Counted from the stretch's first letter, positions 9,994 through 19,097 are shown. The stretch: 63,939 nt of DNA from BOG-1112 sp964635325 (GCA_964635325.1 CAZWOL010000007.1:1-63939), one strand, 5' to 3'. The notes: generated by a model from the letters alone, not told the origin. A program made the numbers and translations.

Positions 9994-10069
9994 CTATCGA
10001 TCCCTGCATATCGAATCTCATCCTATAAATTGGCTAAACAGGCTTCCCCGACTGTACTTTGAGGGGTGA
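9994..10069 (-). repeat. Dispersed repeat family 1, copy E (inverted)
   Basis: Reverse-orientation, more diverged copy: CTATCGATCCCTGCATAT, then AATCTCATCCTATAAATTGG, CTAAACAGGC and GAGGGGTGA correspond to the complement of copy B. It fills much of the 307-base gap between 9932 and 10240. The remainder of that gap is AT-rich leader for the gene at 10240, with no other gene visible. Confidence 0.75.
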
Positions 10070-10239
10070 ATAATGAACATGAAGTTACTAAAGATCTAAA
10101 TAGGTTATGGCTATTCTTATAGGAATATGCTAGGTCATTTTTCTCTACATCGAATACGTCTTAGATTGAAGAGGACTGCTCAAAAAATTGATGACTTGTA
10201 TTTGTTATGATAACACCATTTGCTCAATGGGGGATTACA

Positions 10240-11148
10240 ATGAAATTGCTACCTGTGAAGCTAACTCTTCTTCTTGTTGTGCTTGCGTTTTCAGCAAATG
10301 CAAAAGCTTCACAAGACGATCAGAATGTGGCTTCATCAAATTCCTCTCCAGAATTATCCCAGTCAATTCAAAAGATCCAACTAGATGCGCTTCAACTTGC
10401 TAGAATACTACACATCTTGCGGAATATTGCTCATGAAACTGCAATTTCTTATGACGGGGATGCACGTGATGCAATGCATACAGCTGGATCTGCTGCTCGG
10501 CATGCAGCTGTAACTGTAGCTGAAGCTATAGCTGGTTCTACAGCTTGGCATGCAGCTAAGCATCTTGATTACAGCTCCGTATTTGATGCTGTATTTGATA
10601 CTGATCATAATCATCGTTATAGCGCTACTCGTTCTGCCATTGCAAACTGGGCCTTCGTATTTACTAAGCGAAATGATGTTTCTAATAAGCTGTATGATAT
10701 GGTTGTAGGCAAATTAGAGAAAATTGATCATCAGGCCCTCGAAGCTTCGCTTGAGAAATTACTTGTTCTTGATCTAGTAGGATTTGCAAAGATTATTAAC
10801 CCTATTCGTAAGTGGTATCTGCGCCGCGTTCGACTTATTTTAATCGAACAAAACCTTCTGAAGAAACTTTCGATTTTAGAAAAAATAAATCTTCTTCAAG
10901 ATTCAGATCGTACAGTTTTCTTAGAGCTTGAACCGATTGATGAAGCTGTGAGAATTTCCTTGTCTGGGTTACTGATCCCCAACATAGGCAATATTGTTAT
11001 TGCATATTATGGGTATCCCGAATTAGAAGATCCAAGCGTCATAGCTTTAAGAGAATTGAAAATCTTAGAAGCCTCTACTTCGGAAGTTTCTTCAGAAGAT
11101 CTGCATAGATGCGTATCTCAAGATGCAAAAAAACCGCTTAATTATTGA
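10240..11148 (+). CDS. Exported hypothetical protein
   Basis: Unrecognised 302-aa protein. ATG 10240 follows GGGGGA and gives a clear signal peptide (MKLLPVKLTLLLVVLAFSANAKAS), so the mature protein is periplasmic or secreted. Residues about 65-110 form an Ala/His-rich helical stretch (GSAARHAAVTVAEAIAGSTAWHAAKH). The rest is helix-rich with no catalytic motif that I can name. An upstream in-frame ATG at 10207 is less likely because it adds a non-signal extension. The TGA stop falls inside the left inverted-repeat arm of repeat copy B, so the present C-terminus may have been set by insertion of that repeat. Confidence 0.6.
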   Translation: MKLLPVKLTLLLVVLAFSANAKASQDDQNVASSNSSPELSQSIQKIQLDALQLARILHILRNIAHETAISYDGDARDAMHTAGSAARHAAVTVAEAIAGSTAWHAAKHLDYSSVFDAVFDTDHNHRYSATRSAIANWAFVFTKRNDVSNKLYDMVVGKLEKIDHQALEASLEKLLVLDLVGFAKIINPIRKWYLRRVRLILIEQNLLKKLSILEKINLLQDSDRTVFLELEPIDEAVRISLSGLLIPNIGNIVIAYYGYPELEDPSVIALRELKILEASTSEVSSEDLHRCVSQDAKKPLNY

Positions 11149-11249
11149 TCCCTGCTTTAATAACTTCACTGCTTGTCACCCCGAGCGCAGCCGAGGGGTC
11201 GCCTGCTTAGCCAATTTGTAAGATGAGATTAGCTATGCAGGGATCAATA
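11143..11249 (+). repeat. Dispersed repeat family 1, copy B (complete, with terminal inverted repeats)
   Basis: The most complete copy, 107 bases. It is bounded by perfect 13-base inverted repeats TATTGATCCCTGC (11143-11155) and GCAGGGATCAATA (11237-11249). Inside are CACCCCGAGCGCAGCCGAGG, GGTCGCCTGCTTAG, and CCAATTTGTAAGATGAGATT. The form resembles a small non-autonomous mobile element or a palindromic repeat. It overlaps the stop codon of the gene ending at 11148. Confidence 0.85.
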
Positions 11250-11295
11250 GCTAAGACCTCATCGAGGTAGCTTTCAAAGGACCTTGCCTACTTTT

Positions 11296-12678
11296 TTATA
11301 TTTCGGCTCCATCCTGGGGTTTTGCTTCTTCTCTAAAGGAACTTGTCGGATAACGAGGTGTTTCAAAAATATAGGGAGTTTTGTCCTGCAAACTCTTCAC
11401 AACCAAGTCTCGGTTGGAGTAAAGACTCTGCTGTGGAAAATGCTGATAGCGATTGAATGCGACTAAGGCATGGTAGCAAAGACTGATGGCAACAACGCTG
11501 TGAAAAATAGTTTTGCCCCAACGATGGCTTCTTACAAAAAAATCGATACTCACAAACATGCACCATAGAGCGAGAGGCAAGAGCAGGTAGAGGTTGCGCG
11601 AAACTGGTGGCCGCGTGCTAAAGACAAAGACTGAGGTTGCGGTGAGAATAGCAAAAACAAAGATCCCAAAGCTCACACGTGCACGTACATCTTTTTGCAG
11701 AAGAAGTTTTAGGAAGGCATAGAAAAAATACAATAGCTGTGCGCCTGTTAGGATTGTCAGCATAAGAAACATCGGTAGCAGTAGGAAAATCTGCAAAAGA
11801 AAATCTTCGCGTTGCTTCATAGACTCGCCGACAAAGATAAAGCTTTCGTACGAAGCATAGCAGAGAACGCGTACTATATTGTTAAACACATAACTGAGAT
11901 GTTCCAAGTTCCACTGCGAGTTTTCAGCATTGGATCTAAAGACAACATGAAAACCATGTTCGTAAAGCGTCGGCACCAAGAGCAAGCATGGGATTAGACC
12001 CCCAATTGCGGCATAGATGACGCTACGCAGAGATAGTTCACGACGAGAGCACCACAGACTGAGGGCAACAAATGGCAAGAGCAGTGGCCACGACAGATGC
12101 AATTGCATCATACAACCCAAACTCAGGGCCATCCAGAAATAGGCAAATGGCAGACGGATCCACCTTCGAGTGAGTGTTGGGATAGTTTCAAAGAATGCTA
12201 TGAAGAACATAATTTCGGGGAGTAGAAGGTAGGAAGGATTGTAAATATGTGTCGAATATTCTAGAACCCAAGGAAGGCTAGTAATCCAGCATAAAATACT
12301 CAACAATCTATACTGTGGAAAATGTTTGCACAGATAGATTGCAAATAACACAAGAGCAAAGAGTGACAGCGCATTGACTATGATGAAGGGTGCTTCGGGT
12401 TGCGGCCACACAAAGAATATACCCCCTACGAGGAGGCTCTGCAGCGCTCCCGGTATCTGCGTCGCGGTGTGTATGACATCCGCCCCAAAGTGTGGCCAAT
12501 GGCGAAAGCTAAAAAGTTCGAGCCCTAGAAGATAGATGTGTTTCTCGTCCTCATCCCAAAAGCGGTTGTTGAGTCCGTAGAAACAGCGAAAAATAAAAAG
12601 AAAAATCAGGGCAAGAATAAGCAGAATATGATTGCGTTTTATAGACTTCAAAGCATCTCTCATACAGATATGGTTCAC
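11296..12678 (-). CDS. GT-C membrane glycosyltransferase (family 39-like)
   Basis: A 460-aa multi-pass membrane protein with about ten hydrophobic helices. The first helix is followed by a periplasmic loop containing NRFWDEDEKHIYLLGLELF, the acidic motif placed as in GT-C (PMT/ArnT/RgtB-like) glycosyltransferases, which use polyprenyl-phosphate sugars. The likely role is sugar transfer onto a lipid, glycan or protein on the periplasmic side; the acceptor is unknown. The GTG at 12678 has GGGGAG unusually close, and an ATG at 12663 is an alternative. It is divergent from the lipoprotein gene at 12840 and not linked to other envelope-sugar genes. Confidence 0.7.
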   Translation of the reverse strand: MNHICMRDALKSIKRNHILLILALIFLFIFRCFYGLNNRFWDEDEKHIYLLGLELFSFRHWPHFGADVIHTATQIPGALQSLLVGGIFFVWPQPEAPFIIVNALSLFALVLFAIYLCKHFPQYRLLSILCWITSLPWVLEYSTHIYNPSYLLLPEIMFFIAFFETIPTLTRRWIRLPFAYFWMALSLGCMMQLHLSWPLLLPFVALSLWCSRRELSLRSVIYAAIGGLIPCLLLVPTLYEHGFHVVFRSNAENSQWNLEHLSYVFNNIVRVLCYASYESFIFVGESMKQREDFLLQIFLLLPMFLMLTILTGAQLLYFFYAFLKLLLQKDVRARVSFGIFVFAILTATSVFVFSTRPPVSRNLYLLLPLALWCMFVSIDFFVRSHRWGKTIFHSVVAISLCYHALVAFNRYQHFPQQSLYSNRDLVVKSLQDKTPYIFETPRYPTSSFREEAKPQDGAEI

Positions 12679-12839
12679 ATCTCCCCAATATAAGGCACTT
12701 GGAGAACATTCCCAAGGCCTATGTCGTCCATCTAGGCCGACTAGCCCAAAGGCGCTTCAAATCTAGGCTACACTTAGGATGACGGAGCATAAGGAATCCC
12801 ATAGAATTAATGAAGACTTAACACATCCATGGAGTTCCA

Positions 12840-14591
12840 ATGCAAAAGGTCTGCTTCCGCCTTTTTTTTATGGGTATGCTTCTTAGCCAATGTGGGCCCA
12901 AACCTATAGACTTTGAAGTTCAGGAAGCTGCGCCAAATGCAGCAGAGCAAGTGCAGGCCAAACTTACAAAACTGGCAGACATCTCAACCGCTTCAGGAAA
13001 CTTACGTTACGCAATCGAAGACAGTGAAAACGCTGAAGCTCAGGCACTGGCTCAACGCATTCGTGAACATTACGCTGCTGAAAGCTTTGTCCCCGAAGGG
13101 AGCGTTCTTAGGAAAGCAAAGTATGTCCAATTTGAAAACATCCGACACTGGAGTCCACTCGGAAACGAATATGCTGCAGGTTATGATGAACGGGGGAAAC
13201 TGCTTGCAATTTATGATCTAACATACCAGAGCACATCTTCAGAAGAGTTTTTGCATCGCTCAGTCTTGGGTACTATCGGTATTGGCAGCATGAGTTTTCG
13301 TGAGCTACTGCGTCTGATTCGCGAGGCAATCGAACATAGAGAGGCTTTACTACACGATGCAAACGATACTGTAATCCACTCCTCTTGGAGCCATGAAGAC
13401 TTGAGTCGCATGCACCAATGGCTCGACCATATCGAAAGTCAATATGGAGATACAACTTCTTCTCTTCAAGGCGATTGGTGGACTAAAGTCCCTTTGCAGA
13501 AAGCCTTTCAGACTAAGAATGGAGCGCAAGTCTTTAGACTCAGCGATGTGGATTGGGAACACACGATGAGTCGTTATCATCTGCGCAAATTTAGACACAA
13601 ACTTAGAGAACTTGAAAAGCAAATATCAGAGCTGTTGGAAATGGATGCTTCGCATATTTTTGAAAGACTTGCCTTTCGTCGCAACGCACAGGGCAGCTTT
13701 GAGCTCATACAACTACCTACAGCAAATCTAAGCCCCAACGCACGTCCTAGCAAGGTTATTGATTTCGTACGTTACCAAAGTTCTTTTGCTTATCAGACAC
13801 TCTATGCTCTGATGAAAGAATCTCTCGCAAGTCTGTCGAATGTTGTTCCTAACCCCGTTCTCAGCGCACTGATTCGCTATGCTATATACAGGTGGTTTGC
13901 GCTCTACGAAGCCCAACTCTCCTTCCACCGTTTTCGTGCATTTGAACTCCTCAGCCAAGGAGAGCGTGGAGAGGCCTCTTCTTTCTCTTTGCTAACAGCA
14001 GACGAGCGCATGCGTGGAGGCGTCTACGTACTGAGTCATGAGTCGAGTCTGTTGTATAACATTTTCAAACCCAAACGCGAAACCTACTACTACCAAACTC
14101 TTAAAGCAGAACTTGCAAACATCGAACACAATACAAGATGGGCTCAACAAAACAATTTTTCTCTTAACCCACTTTCCAAACTCTACTTTCAAGCTAGTGA
14201 TGCAAAATCACAAAACTACCTCCTACTCATGGGTGCACGCCCTCGTTTTGTGCAGCGTCCGCTTCTTGCTATACAGTATCAAAAACCCTCTGCTGAACGC
14301 ACGCGACGCAACATTCTATACAGCCTCAATGATTTACTTGCATGCCTATCTTTTCCGCTTCCAGGTATAGGCTATCTTGCGAGCTTGGTTTTTGATGTCT
14401 TCGTCATGGACGATGTGCGCAACGCGCAGAAGTGGGACGCGCGTTTGGTATCGTACTTGCGGAAGTTGGGTGACCATGATTTTTCGCGAGAGCTCGAGAT
14501 TCTCTATGCTCAACGTGTCAACCCGTTCGAATGGGATATCGATGAAGAACGTGCTTTTATAGCTCATTCGCGAAACCATTTGGGATTCTAG
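12840..14591 (+). CDS. Large hypothetical lipoprotein
   Basis: Unrecognised 583-aa protein with a type II signal and lipobox LLSQC (Cys18), so it should be lipid-anchored in the envelope. GGAG sits five bases before ATG 12840. The body is mainly helical and charged with no TM helices apart from weakly hydrophobic parts near residues 500-525 (LLACLSFPLPGIGYLASLVFDVFVMD). No enzymatic motif is visible. It ends one base before the stop of the converging FliG-like gene, leaving no room for a terminator between them. Confidence 0.65.
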   Translation: MQKVCFRLFFMGMLLSQCGPKPIDFEVQEAAPNAAEQVQAKLTKLADISTASGNLRYAIEDSENAEAQALAQRIREHYAAESFVPEGSVLRKAKYVQFENIRHWSPLGNEYAAGYDERGKLLAIYDLTYQSTSSEEFLHRSVLGTIGIGSMSFRELLRLIREAIEHREALLHDANDTVIHSSWSHEDLSRMHQWLDHIESQYGDTTSSLQGDWWTKVPLQKAFQTKNGAQVFRLSDVDWEHTMSRYHLRKFRHKLRELEKQISELLEMDASHIFERLAFRRNAQGSFELIQLPTANLSPNARPSKVIDFVRYQSSFAYQTLYALMKESLASLSNVVPNPVLSALIRYAIYRWFALYEAQLSFHRFRAFELLSQGERGEASSFSLLTADERMRGGVYVLSHESSLLYNIFKPKRETYYYQTLKAELANIEHNTRWAQQNNFSLNPLSKLYFQASDAKSQNYLLLMGARPRFVQRPLLAIQYQKPSAERTRRNILYSLNDLLACLSFPLPGIGYLASLVFDVFVMDDVRNAQKWDARLVSYLRKLGDHDFSRELEILYAQRVNPFEWDIDEERAFIAHSRNHLGF

Positions 14592-14592
14592 C

Positions 14593-16929
14593 TTAGGCTA
14601 CGAAATTGGTAGGTGCGATGGAGAACTGTTTGGTCTTATCTTCTTCAACTTCATCATCGGGGAAGATCATGTTGTTGATATCCATAAGACTGATAATACC
14701 TTCACTCGCCATGTTGCGCACACGATTCAATATGGTGTGCTCGACACTTTGATAGCGTTTTTCCTCGATTCCATTGATACCTTCCAAATCTTCGACCCAG
14801 CTCTCTGCAAGCTCTTGTGGAGCGTGTGAGAGCAAGAGTTCACGAATGTGATCGCGTGTACCCGCAAGGAAAGTGAGTAGGTCATCACGATCCAAGCCAA
14901 GGACCAATTCGAGCAAGTGACCGGTTTTCAAATAAGGAAGAATCTCGATCGTAACGAGACGCATTTTCAAGGTACGGTTCGTATCAGGATTGCTTGTACG
15001 CATGTTGCTCATCAGAGCTTTTTGCTCACTCAGGGTCGAACGTTCGAGGAAGCTCAGCAAGACATCGCTTGCACGTACGTTCTGAGTATCAAACTCAGGT
15101 TTGGAGGAAGCCTTCTTGTTAAGCGCTTGTGCTACATTACCTAAGTATTCTCTCGGAATTGCATCCGCTCTGCAGAGTTCTTTGAGTAAGCGTGTACGAG
15201 CATCCCCATCAAAGGCTCTAAAGACTCCCTGACGTTGTGTCGGATTGAGCTGAGTCAACACTATACTTTGGACGCGTGAGCTCTCATCTTGAATCAACGC
15301 AAAAACTTGGGCAGGATCCATCTTGGTTAAAAAGTCAAACTGGTCGATAGTCTTCTGTGTCATCACACGGATTTCATTCGCCGTAACTTTGGTCTTTAGA
15401 CGCAGCAAGAGTTGTTCCTGCTCAGACTCACTAAATTGCAAGTCGCTACGGTGAAAGTAGTCACTCAATTCAAATAGACTACGCTGCATTGTTGGATCAT
15501 CAAGCAGCTCATAGACTGTCATTTTACCGAGTATGTGCAAGTATTTTGCAGCTTCTTCGACACCATCCTCCAAGATCATGCGCGCAAATGTTTCGCGTGC
15601 GACCTTCGGTGAATTCAAAAAAATCTGACTAAGATCATCTTTGAGTTGGTCCAGACGAGCCGTAAGAGAGGTTCTTCCTACAGGACTTCGAGGTTTTGCT
15701 TCCGCACCTGCATATTCCCCACCTTCTTCTACACCTTCGACTGCGCTAGCACCATTGATGGCACGTCCATCCATTGCTGTGATCATGAACTGCGCATCTT
15801 TTTTTGCTGACGAGAAGCGGGCAACAAGAAATGCAATAATCCCAATTACCGCAATGACGGCAATCACATAGACAAACCAGCGATTGGACTCGTCTCCAGC
15901 ATTATTGAGAGTGCTCGCCTCTTGGCGCTCACGTTGCTCACGTTCTTCTTTGACTTTTTCCTGACGCTCTTCACGGAGGCGTTCTTCTTTGCTCATGGTC
16001 AGGTTCGACGAAGATTTTTCATTAAGGCTTGAACTCTCCTTACTGTTGGAAATAATTTCTTTGGTTCCCGCAAGGTCTCGAAAGAGAGTCAGTAGATGTC
16101 GAAGTTTGTCTAACCCATAAGGATCTTGGGATTCAGCACGTAGACGTTCGGTTTTTTGTGTGAAGGTTTCTGGGAAGCTACTAATGTCGAATTCGATTTG
16201 AACTGGACGTACAAAGTTGGTTCGAGCTTTCATTACATTCAAAAGCTGCTGACGTCCCTCATCGCTAATACCATCGTCTACGGCAAGGACTACATGTACC
16301 GAGCTCGTATGAAAGTAACTGTTTGAAGAGGATGATTTGTAGACCTCCAAAGGAGGAAGCACACTAGCTTCTTCAGCACTAATACTTTTACCATCAACTA
16401 CGATGTAAGAGAGTATACAAGCATCAGGACAGTATTCACGGATGCTCTCTGCGATCGAGCTACGCACTGCTGTTTCAATTTCTTTGCGGATACTATCTGG
16501 AGCAAATTTTCCGATGTTGGGAAGTTCGACAGGTTTAAAACGCAATTCGGTTGGCCCAAATTCCTTGGTATTTTCCATCAGGATGTCGTACAAACGTTGT
16601 CGGTTCTGCTCAGAAACCTGACGGTCTATTTGAACCTCCAAAAATATGCGTTCAGGACTGTAAGAAGCTTCGACCTTTTGCGGATCTAAGCCTTCAAAGC
16701 CAATATCTGCATTTTCTGGAATCTGCTCTGTGAGTGAAACGCGTACAGAAATCAGCTGACATGCATCTTCGCAATACTTGCTGATCAAGGGAGCGACGCG
16801 ACTGCGCACACGTTCTTCCAGGTCAACTTTCGTACGTTCAGATGCCGGACTGTCGATAGATGCACTAAGAGTTGAGAATGTAGACCAACTCAGAGCAGCA
16901 AGCAGGATGTTTTTTTGAAGCCAATACAT
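14593..16929 (-). CDS. Membrane-anchored FliG-like protein with periplasmic repeat domain
   Basis: 778 aa. In order: signal peptide or anchor (1-24); periplasmic region of two similar repeats, each starting with a Cys pair (YCEDAC at 52-57, YCPDAC at 166-171) and ending in a beta-alpha-beta-like stretch; a charged coiled stalk (about 310-345, EERLREERQEKVKEEREQRE); one TM helix (351-371); and a cytoplasmic part resembling the three FliG domains. N-like covers about 425-525 and M-like about 530-605 (MDPAQVFALIQDESSRVQSIVLTQL). C-like covers 610-750 (LLTFLAGTRDHIRELLLSH, then WVEDLEGINGI and a terminal helix ending EGIISL). The FliG match is from recognised patterns, not a search. No other flagellar gene is present. 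It is the last gene of a minus-strand group. Whether it builds a rotor is unknown. Confidence 0.72.
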   Translation of the reverse strand: MYWLQKNILLAALSWSTFSTLSASIDSPASERTKVDLEERVRSRVAPLISKYCEDACQLISVRVSLTEQIPENADIGFEGLDPQKVEASYSPERIFLEVQIDRQVSEQNRQRLYDILMENTKEFGPTELRFKPVELPNIGKFAPDSIRKEIETAVRSSIAESIREYCPDACILSYIVVDGKSISAEEASVLPPLEVYKSSSSNSYFHTSSVHVVLAVDDGISDEGRQQLLNVMKARTNFVRPVQIEFDISSFPETFTQKTERLRAESQDPYGLDKLRHLLTLFRDLAGTKEIISNSKESSSLNEKSSSNLTMSKEERLREERQEKVKEEREQRERQEASTLNNAGDESNRWFVYVIAVIAVIGIIAFLVARFSSAKKDAQFMITAMDGRAINGASAVEGVEEGGEYAGAEAKPRSPVGRTSLTARLDQLKDDLSQIFLNSPKVARETFARMILEDGVEEAAKYLHILGKMTVYELLDDPTMQRSLFELSDYFHRSDLQFSESEQEQLLLRLKTKVTANEIRVMTQKTIDQFDFLTKMDPAQVFALIQDESSRVQSIVLTQLNPTQRQGVFRAFDGDARTRLLKELCRADAIPREYLGNVAQALNKKASSKPEFDTQNVRASDVLLSFLERSTLSEQKALMSNMRTSNPDTNRTLKMRLVTIEILPYLKTGHLLELVLGLDRDDLLTFLAGTRDHIRELLLSHAPQELAESWVEDLEGINGIEEKRYQSVEHTILNRVRNMASEGIISLMDINNMIFPDDEVEEDKTKQFSIAPTNFVA

Positions 16930-17030
16930 AGGAGTCCATTACTTTTGTACTCTCGATGTATCGGAGGCTTGTGAAGGCTCTTAAGTAGGCAGGTTTTGCT
17001 TCACTCGTGGGACTTTTACAAAGCTACATA

Positions 17031-17080
17031 GCAGGCGATCCCTCAGCTTCGTGCTTTGCACTTCACTCGGGATGAAGGAT
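17031..17080 (-). repeat. Dispersed repeat family 2, copy G
   Basis: GCAGGCGATCCCTCAGCTTC followed by GTGCTTTGCACTTCACTCGG. It is similar in reverse orientation to the copy at 33078 (GATCGCCTGC core with GAGTGAAGTGC-like arms). It contains a short GTGC-TTT-GCAC hairpin. It lies in the 162-base gap between the DsbA-like and FliG-like genes. Confidence 0.55.
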
Positions 17081-17091
17081 TAGCTCGTCGC

Positions 17092-18069
17092 CTACAGTAG
17101 CTTCTTCAAAGCTTCTTCGAGAGACTTTTCGTTATGTCCCAAAACTTTTTTGCCGTTGAAGTAAATGGTCGGCGTACCATCGATACCGATGCGTTCACCT
17201 TCGCTACGAGCCATATTGACCTTCTCAGCTGGTTCAGCAGAGCTTAGGCAGCTTTCAAATGCTTTGACATCGAGTTTCAGCTTCTTTGCAAAGTCGACTG
17301 CTGAATTGTTGGTCAAAGAATCTTCTCCGAAGGCTAGATAGTGGTATTCCCAATATTTTTTCTGCTTGTCTGCACAAACCCCACCCTCTGCAACTTTTTT
17401 AGAAACTCCTGAGCGGTCGATCGGGAAATCCAAATATACAAATTGAACTTTGTCTTTGTATTTATCGACGAGTGACTTCAAGACCTTGGAAGCGCTTTTG
17501 CAGTGTGGGCAATTGAAATCCGCAAACTCGATAATACGAACCTTCGCTTTGTCCGATCCTCGCGTTGGAAAGCCTTGGTACGCGATATCCATCGTCGGTG
17601 CTACTGGCTCTGCTAAAGCAAGTTGGAATTTTCCACTCGCCTTCAGCTTGTCTAGCAAAGCTGTCCTAACTTTTTCGTTCTCCTGACTTTGTAGGAGCTG
17701 CTTAATATCGCTTTTGATGCTTTCAAACTCACGGTTACCGATGCGGCTTTTGTTTTCATCAAACCATTTTTTAGCATCGGCATCACTCACCATCTTGGTC
17801 TTGAAAACTTGTTCTTCGTATTTTTCAATACTCAGATTTTTTTTCTTGGCTTCGCTTGCAATATGCTCTGTCAGCAGTTGTGCATCGACGACCTTTTTCA
17901 TGTTTTGGTAGGATTGGTTTTGAATTTCAAAGACGGCTTGCTGCATCGCAGGTGTCAGGTTCTGCGTAGTGTAAGTTTTACCTTCAAATTGGTAGAGTTT
18001 TTCAGCATCTGCAAAAAGAGAAGCTGAGCTTAGGGTCATCACTAGACCGAGACTTAGAAAAGACTTCAT
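17092..18069 (-). CDS. Periplasmic DsbA-family thiol:disulfide oxidoreductase with helical N-terminal domain
   Basis: 325 aa. Signal peptide (1-20, ...SSASLFADA), then a helical region of about 130 residues resembling SurA/PrsA-type chaperone N-termini. A thioredoxin-fold domain follows from about residue 165, with active site CPHC (187-190) in EFADFNCPHCKSA and a cis-proline loop GTPTIYFNGK. CPHC is the classic oxidising DsbA dithiol, so it probably makes or shuffles disulfides in exported proteins. The C-terminal part with GGVCAD and ESCLSS holds two more cysteines. It sits between the L,D-transpeptidase and the FliG-like gene, whose periplasmic repeats each hold a Cys pair, making that protein a plausible client. 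Confidence 0.83.
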   Translation of the reverse strand: MKSFLSLGLVMTLSSASLFADAEKLYQFEGKTYTTQNLTPAMQQAVFEIQNQSYQNMKKVVDAQLLTEHIASEAKKKNLSIEKYEEQVFKTKMVSDADAKKWFDENKSRIGNREFESIKSDIKQLLQSQENEKVRTALLDKLKASGKFQLALAEPVAPTMDIAYQGFPTRGSDKAKVRIIEFADFNCPHCKSASKVLKSLVDKYKDKVQFVYLDFPIDRSGVSKKVAEGGVCADKQKKYWEYHYLAFGEDSLTNNSAVDFAKKLKLDVKAFESCLSSAEPAEKVNMARSEGERIGIDGTPTIYFNGKKVLGHNEKSLEEALKKLL

Positions 18070-18114
18070 ACGTTCAATCCTCGTGCTGTTTTAGCGTTGG
18101 ATTGAAAATAGCAC

Positions 18115-19089
18115 TTATGGCTTTTGTGTCAACATTGGTCTCAGCAACTGCAGGTTGCCTGCAGAAAGATTGTGCTTGTTTAACGAGGTTTTGTTGAAGG
18201 TCTCGCGGGCTATTTTCCACGCACCATCTTCTTTTCTCCAGTACAAAACCTTACGTCCATGACTGTGAAAACGTTGGTCGCCCTTGAAGGTCTGATTCAT
18301 GATCGCAACAGCATACTTGGCATGTGTGAGCACTCGCAGCGTCGTTGTTTCAACATTCATCGACTTGTAAGAGCGAAACACCCGTGACTTGTACTTCTTG
18401 TACTGTTGCTTGCTGCGACCCTCATGTTCGAAGTCTTTTGAGTAGAAATTGATGTAATCATCCAAATGCCGCTGGGTCCAAGCTGTAAACCATTTTTCGG
18501 TGAGATCATGGATCTCCTGACGATCTTGCGGAATATTGATACTCTTCGCATCCGCACTGATCATGACGATCCCCTGCTGTGGAACCAACCAATTTTTGAG
18601 TTTGACGATGTCATCGTTATAAAATGCGACGCAACCTTCGGTTACGTTCTCAGCAGCGATACGGTTGTCATCACCGGCACCATGCAACCAAATACCATAG
18701 CCGGTATGCTTATCCATCTTGTCTATAAGGTTTGGGAAGTCGAGCGGTACGGCAACTCGTCCGTACTTAGGAACAAAGAGCTGACGTTCCGGCACATGTG
18801 AAAGAGTAAAGTAGATACCCTCGGGGGTGCGATTATCCCCACGCACCAACTTGTCTCCCTTTGCCTTGCCCACAGCAATGCGGAAGTCTTGCAGAACAAC
18901 GGGTTTTTCTGGAAACGGTGGTAGCGTTGCCAAAGTAGCACGCAAAGCATCTTTGTCGACCGAAAGCCAAATCAACTCATCCTCAAGAGCCTTGGGTTCA
19001 GGTACGGCCGACACCTTGGAGGGGGAAGCAAAGTTGAACGAACTCCACAAAAGGCCTAAGCTCAGTATCAATTTTTGGGTGCGTTGCAT
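18115..19089 (-). CDS. L,D-transpeptidase/carboxypeptidase (YkuD) with NTF2-like domain
   Basis: 324 aa, exported (signal peptide ending near NFASPS). The YkuD catalytic domain shows GIWLHGAGDDNR (His136) and ENVTEGCVAF with the nucleophile Cys153, the usual H...[S/T]xGC pattern with S/T replaced by E next to GC. Residues about 192-305 form an NTF2/SnoaL-like cup domain (LTEKWFTAWTQRHLDDYINFYS). This two-domain layout is known from Helicobacter Csd6 and Campylobacter Pgp2, which trim peptidoglycan stems and affect cell shape. ATG 19089 has GGAG five bases ahead. It starts 8 bases after the pseudouridine synthase stop, so the genes are likely cotranscribed. Confidence 0.82.
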   Translation of the reverse strand: MQRTQKLILSLGLLWSSFNFASPSKVSAVPEPKALEDELIWLSVDKDALRATLATLPPFPEKPVVLQDFRIAVGKAKGDKLVRGDNRTPEGIYFTLSHVPERQLFVPKYGRVAVPLDFPNLIDKMDKHTGYGIWLHGAGDDNRIAAENVTEGCVAFYNDDIVKLKNWLVPQQGIVMISADAKSINIPQDRQEIHDLTEKWFTAWTQRHLDDYINFYSKDFEHEGRSKQQYKKYKSRVFRSYKSMNVETTTLRVLTHAKYAVAIMNQTFKGDQRFHSHGRKVLYWRKEDGAWKIARETFNKTSLNKHNLSAGNLQLLRPMLTQKP

Positions 19090-19097
19090 CTTCACTC

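Noticed and set aside
9517..11249. Cluster of three repeats considered as a CRISPR or array
   Set aside because: Copies are in both orientations, irregularly spaced and separated by genes; no regular spacers or cas genes.
14593..16929. Calling this gene a flagellar fliG
   Set aside because: The protein has a signal peptide, periplasmic repeats and a TM helix, and no fliF, fliM, fliN or other flagellar gene is present in the window.
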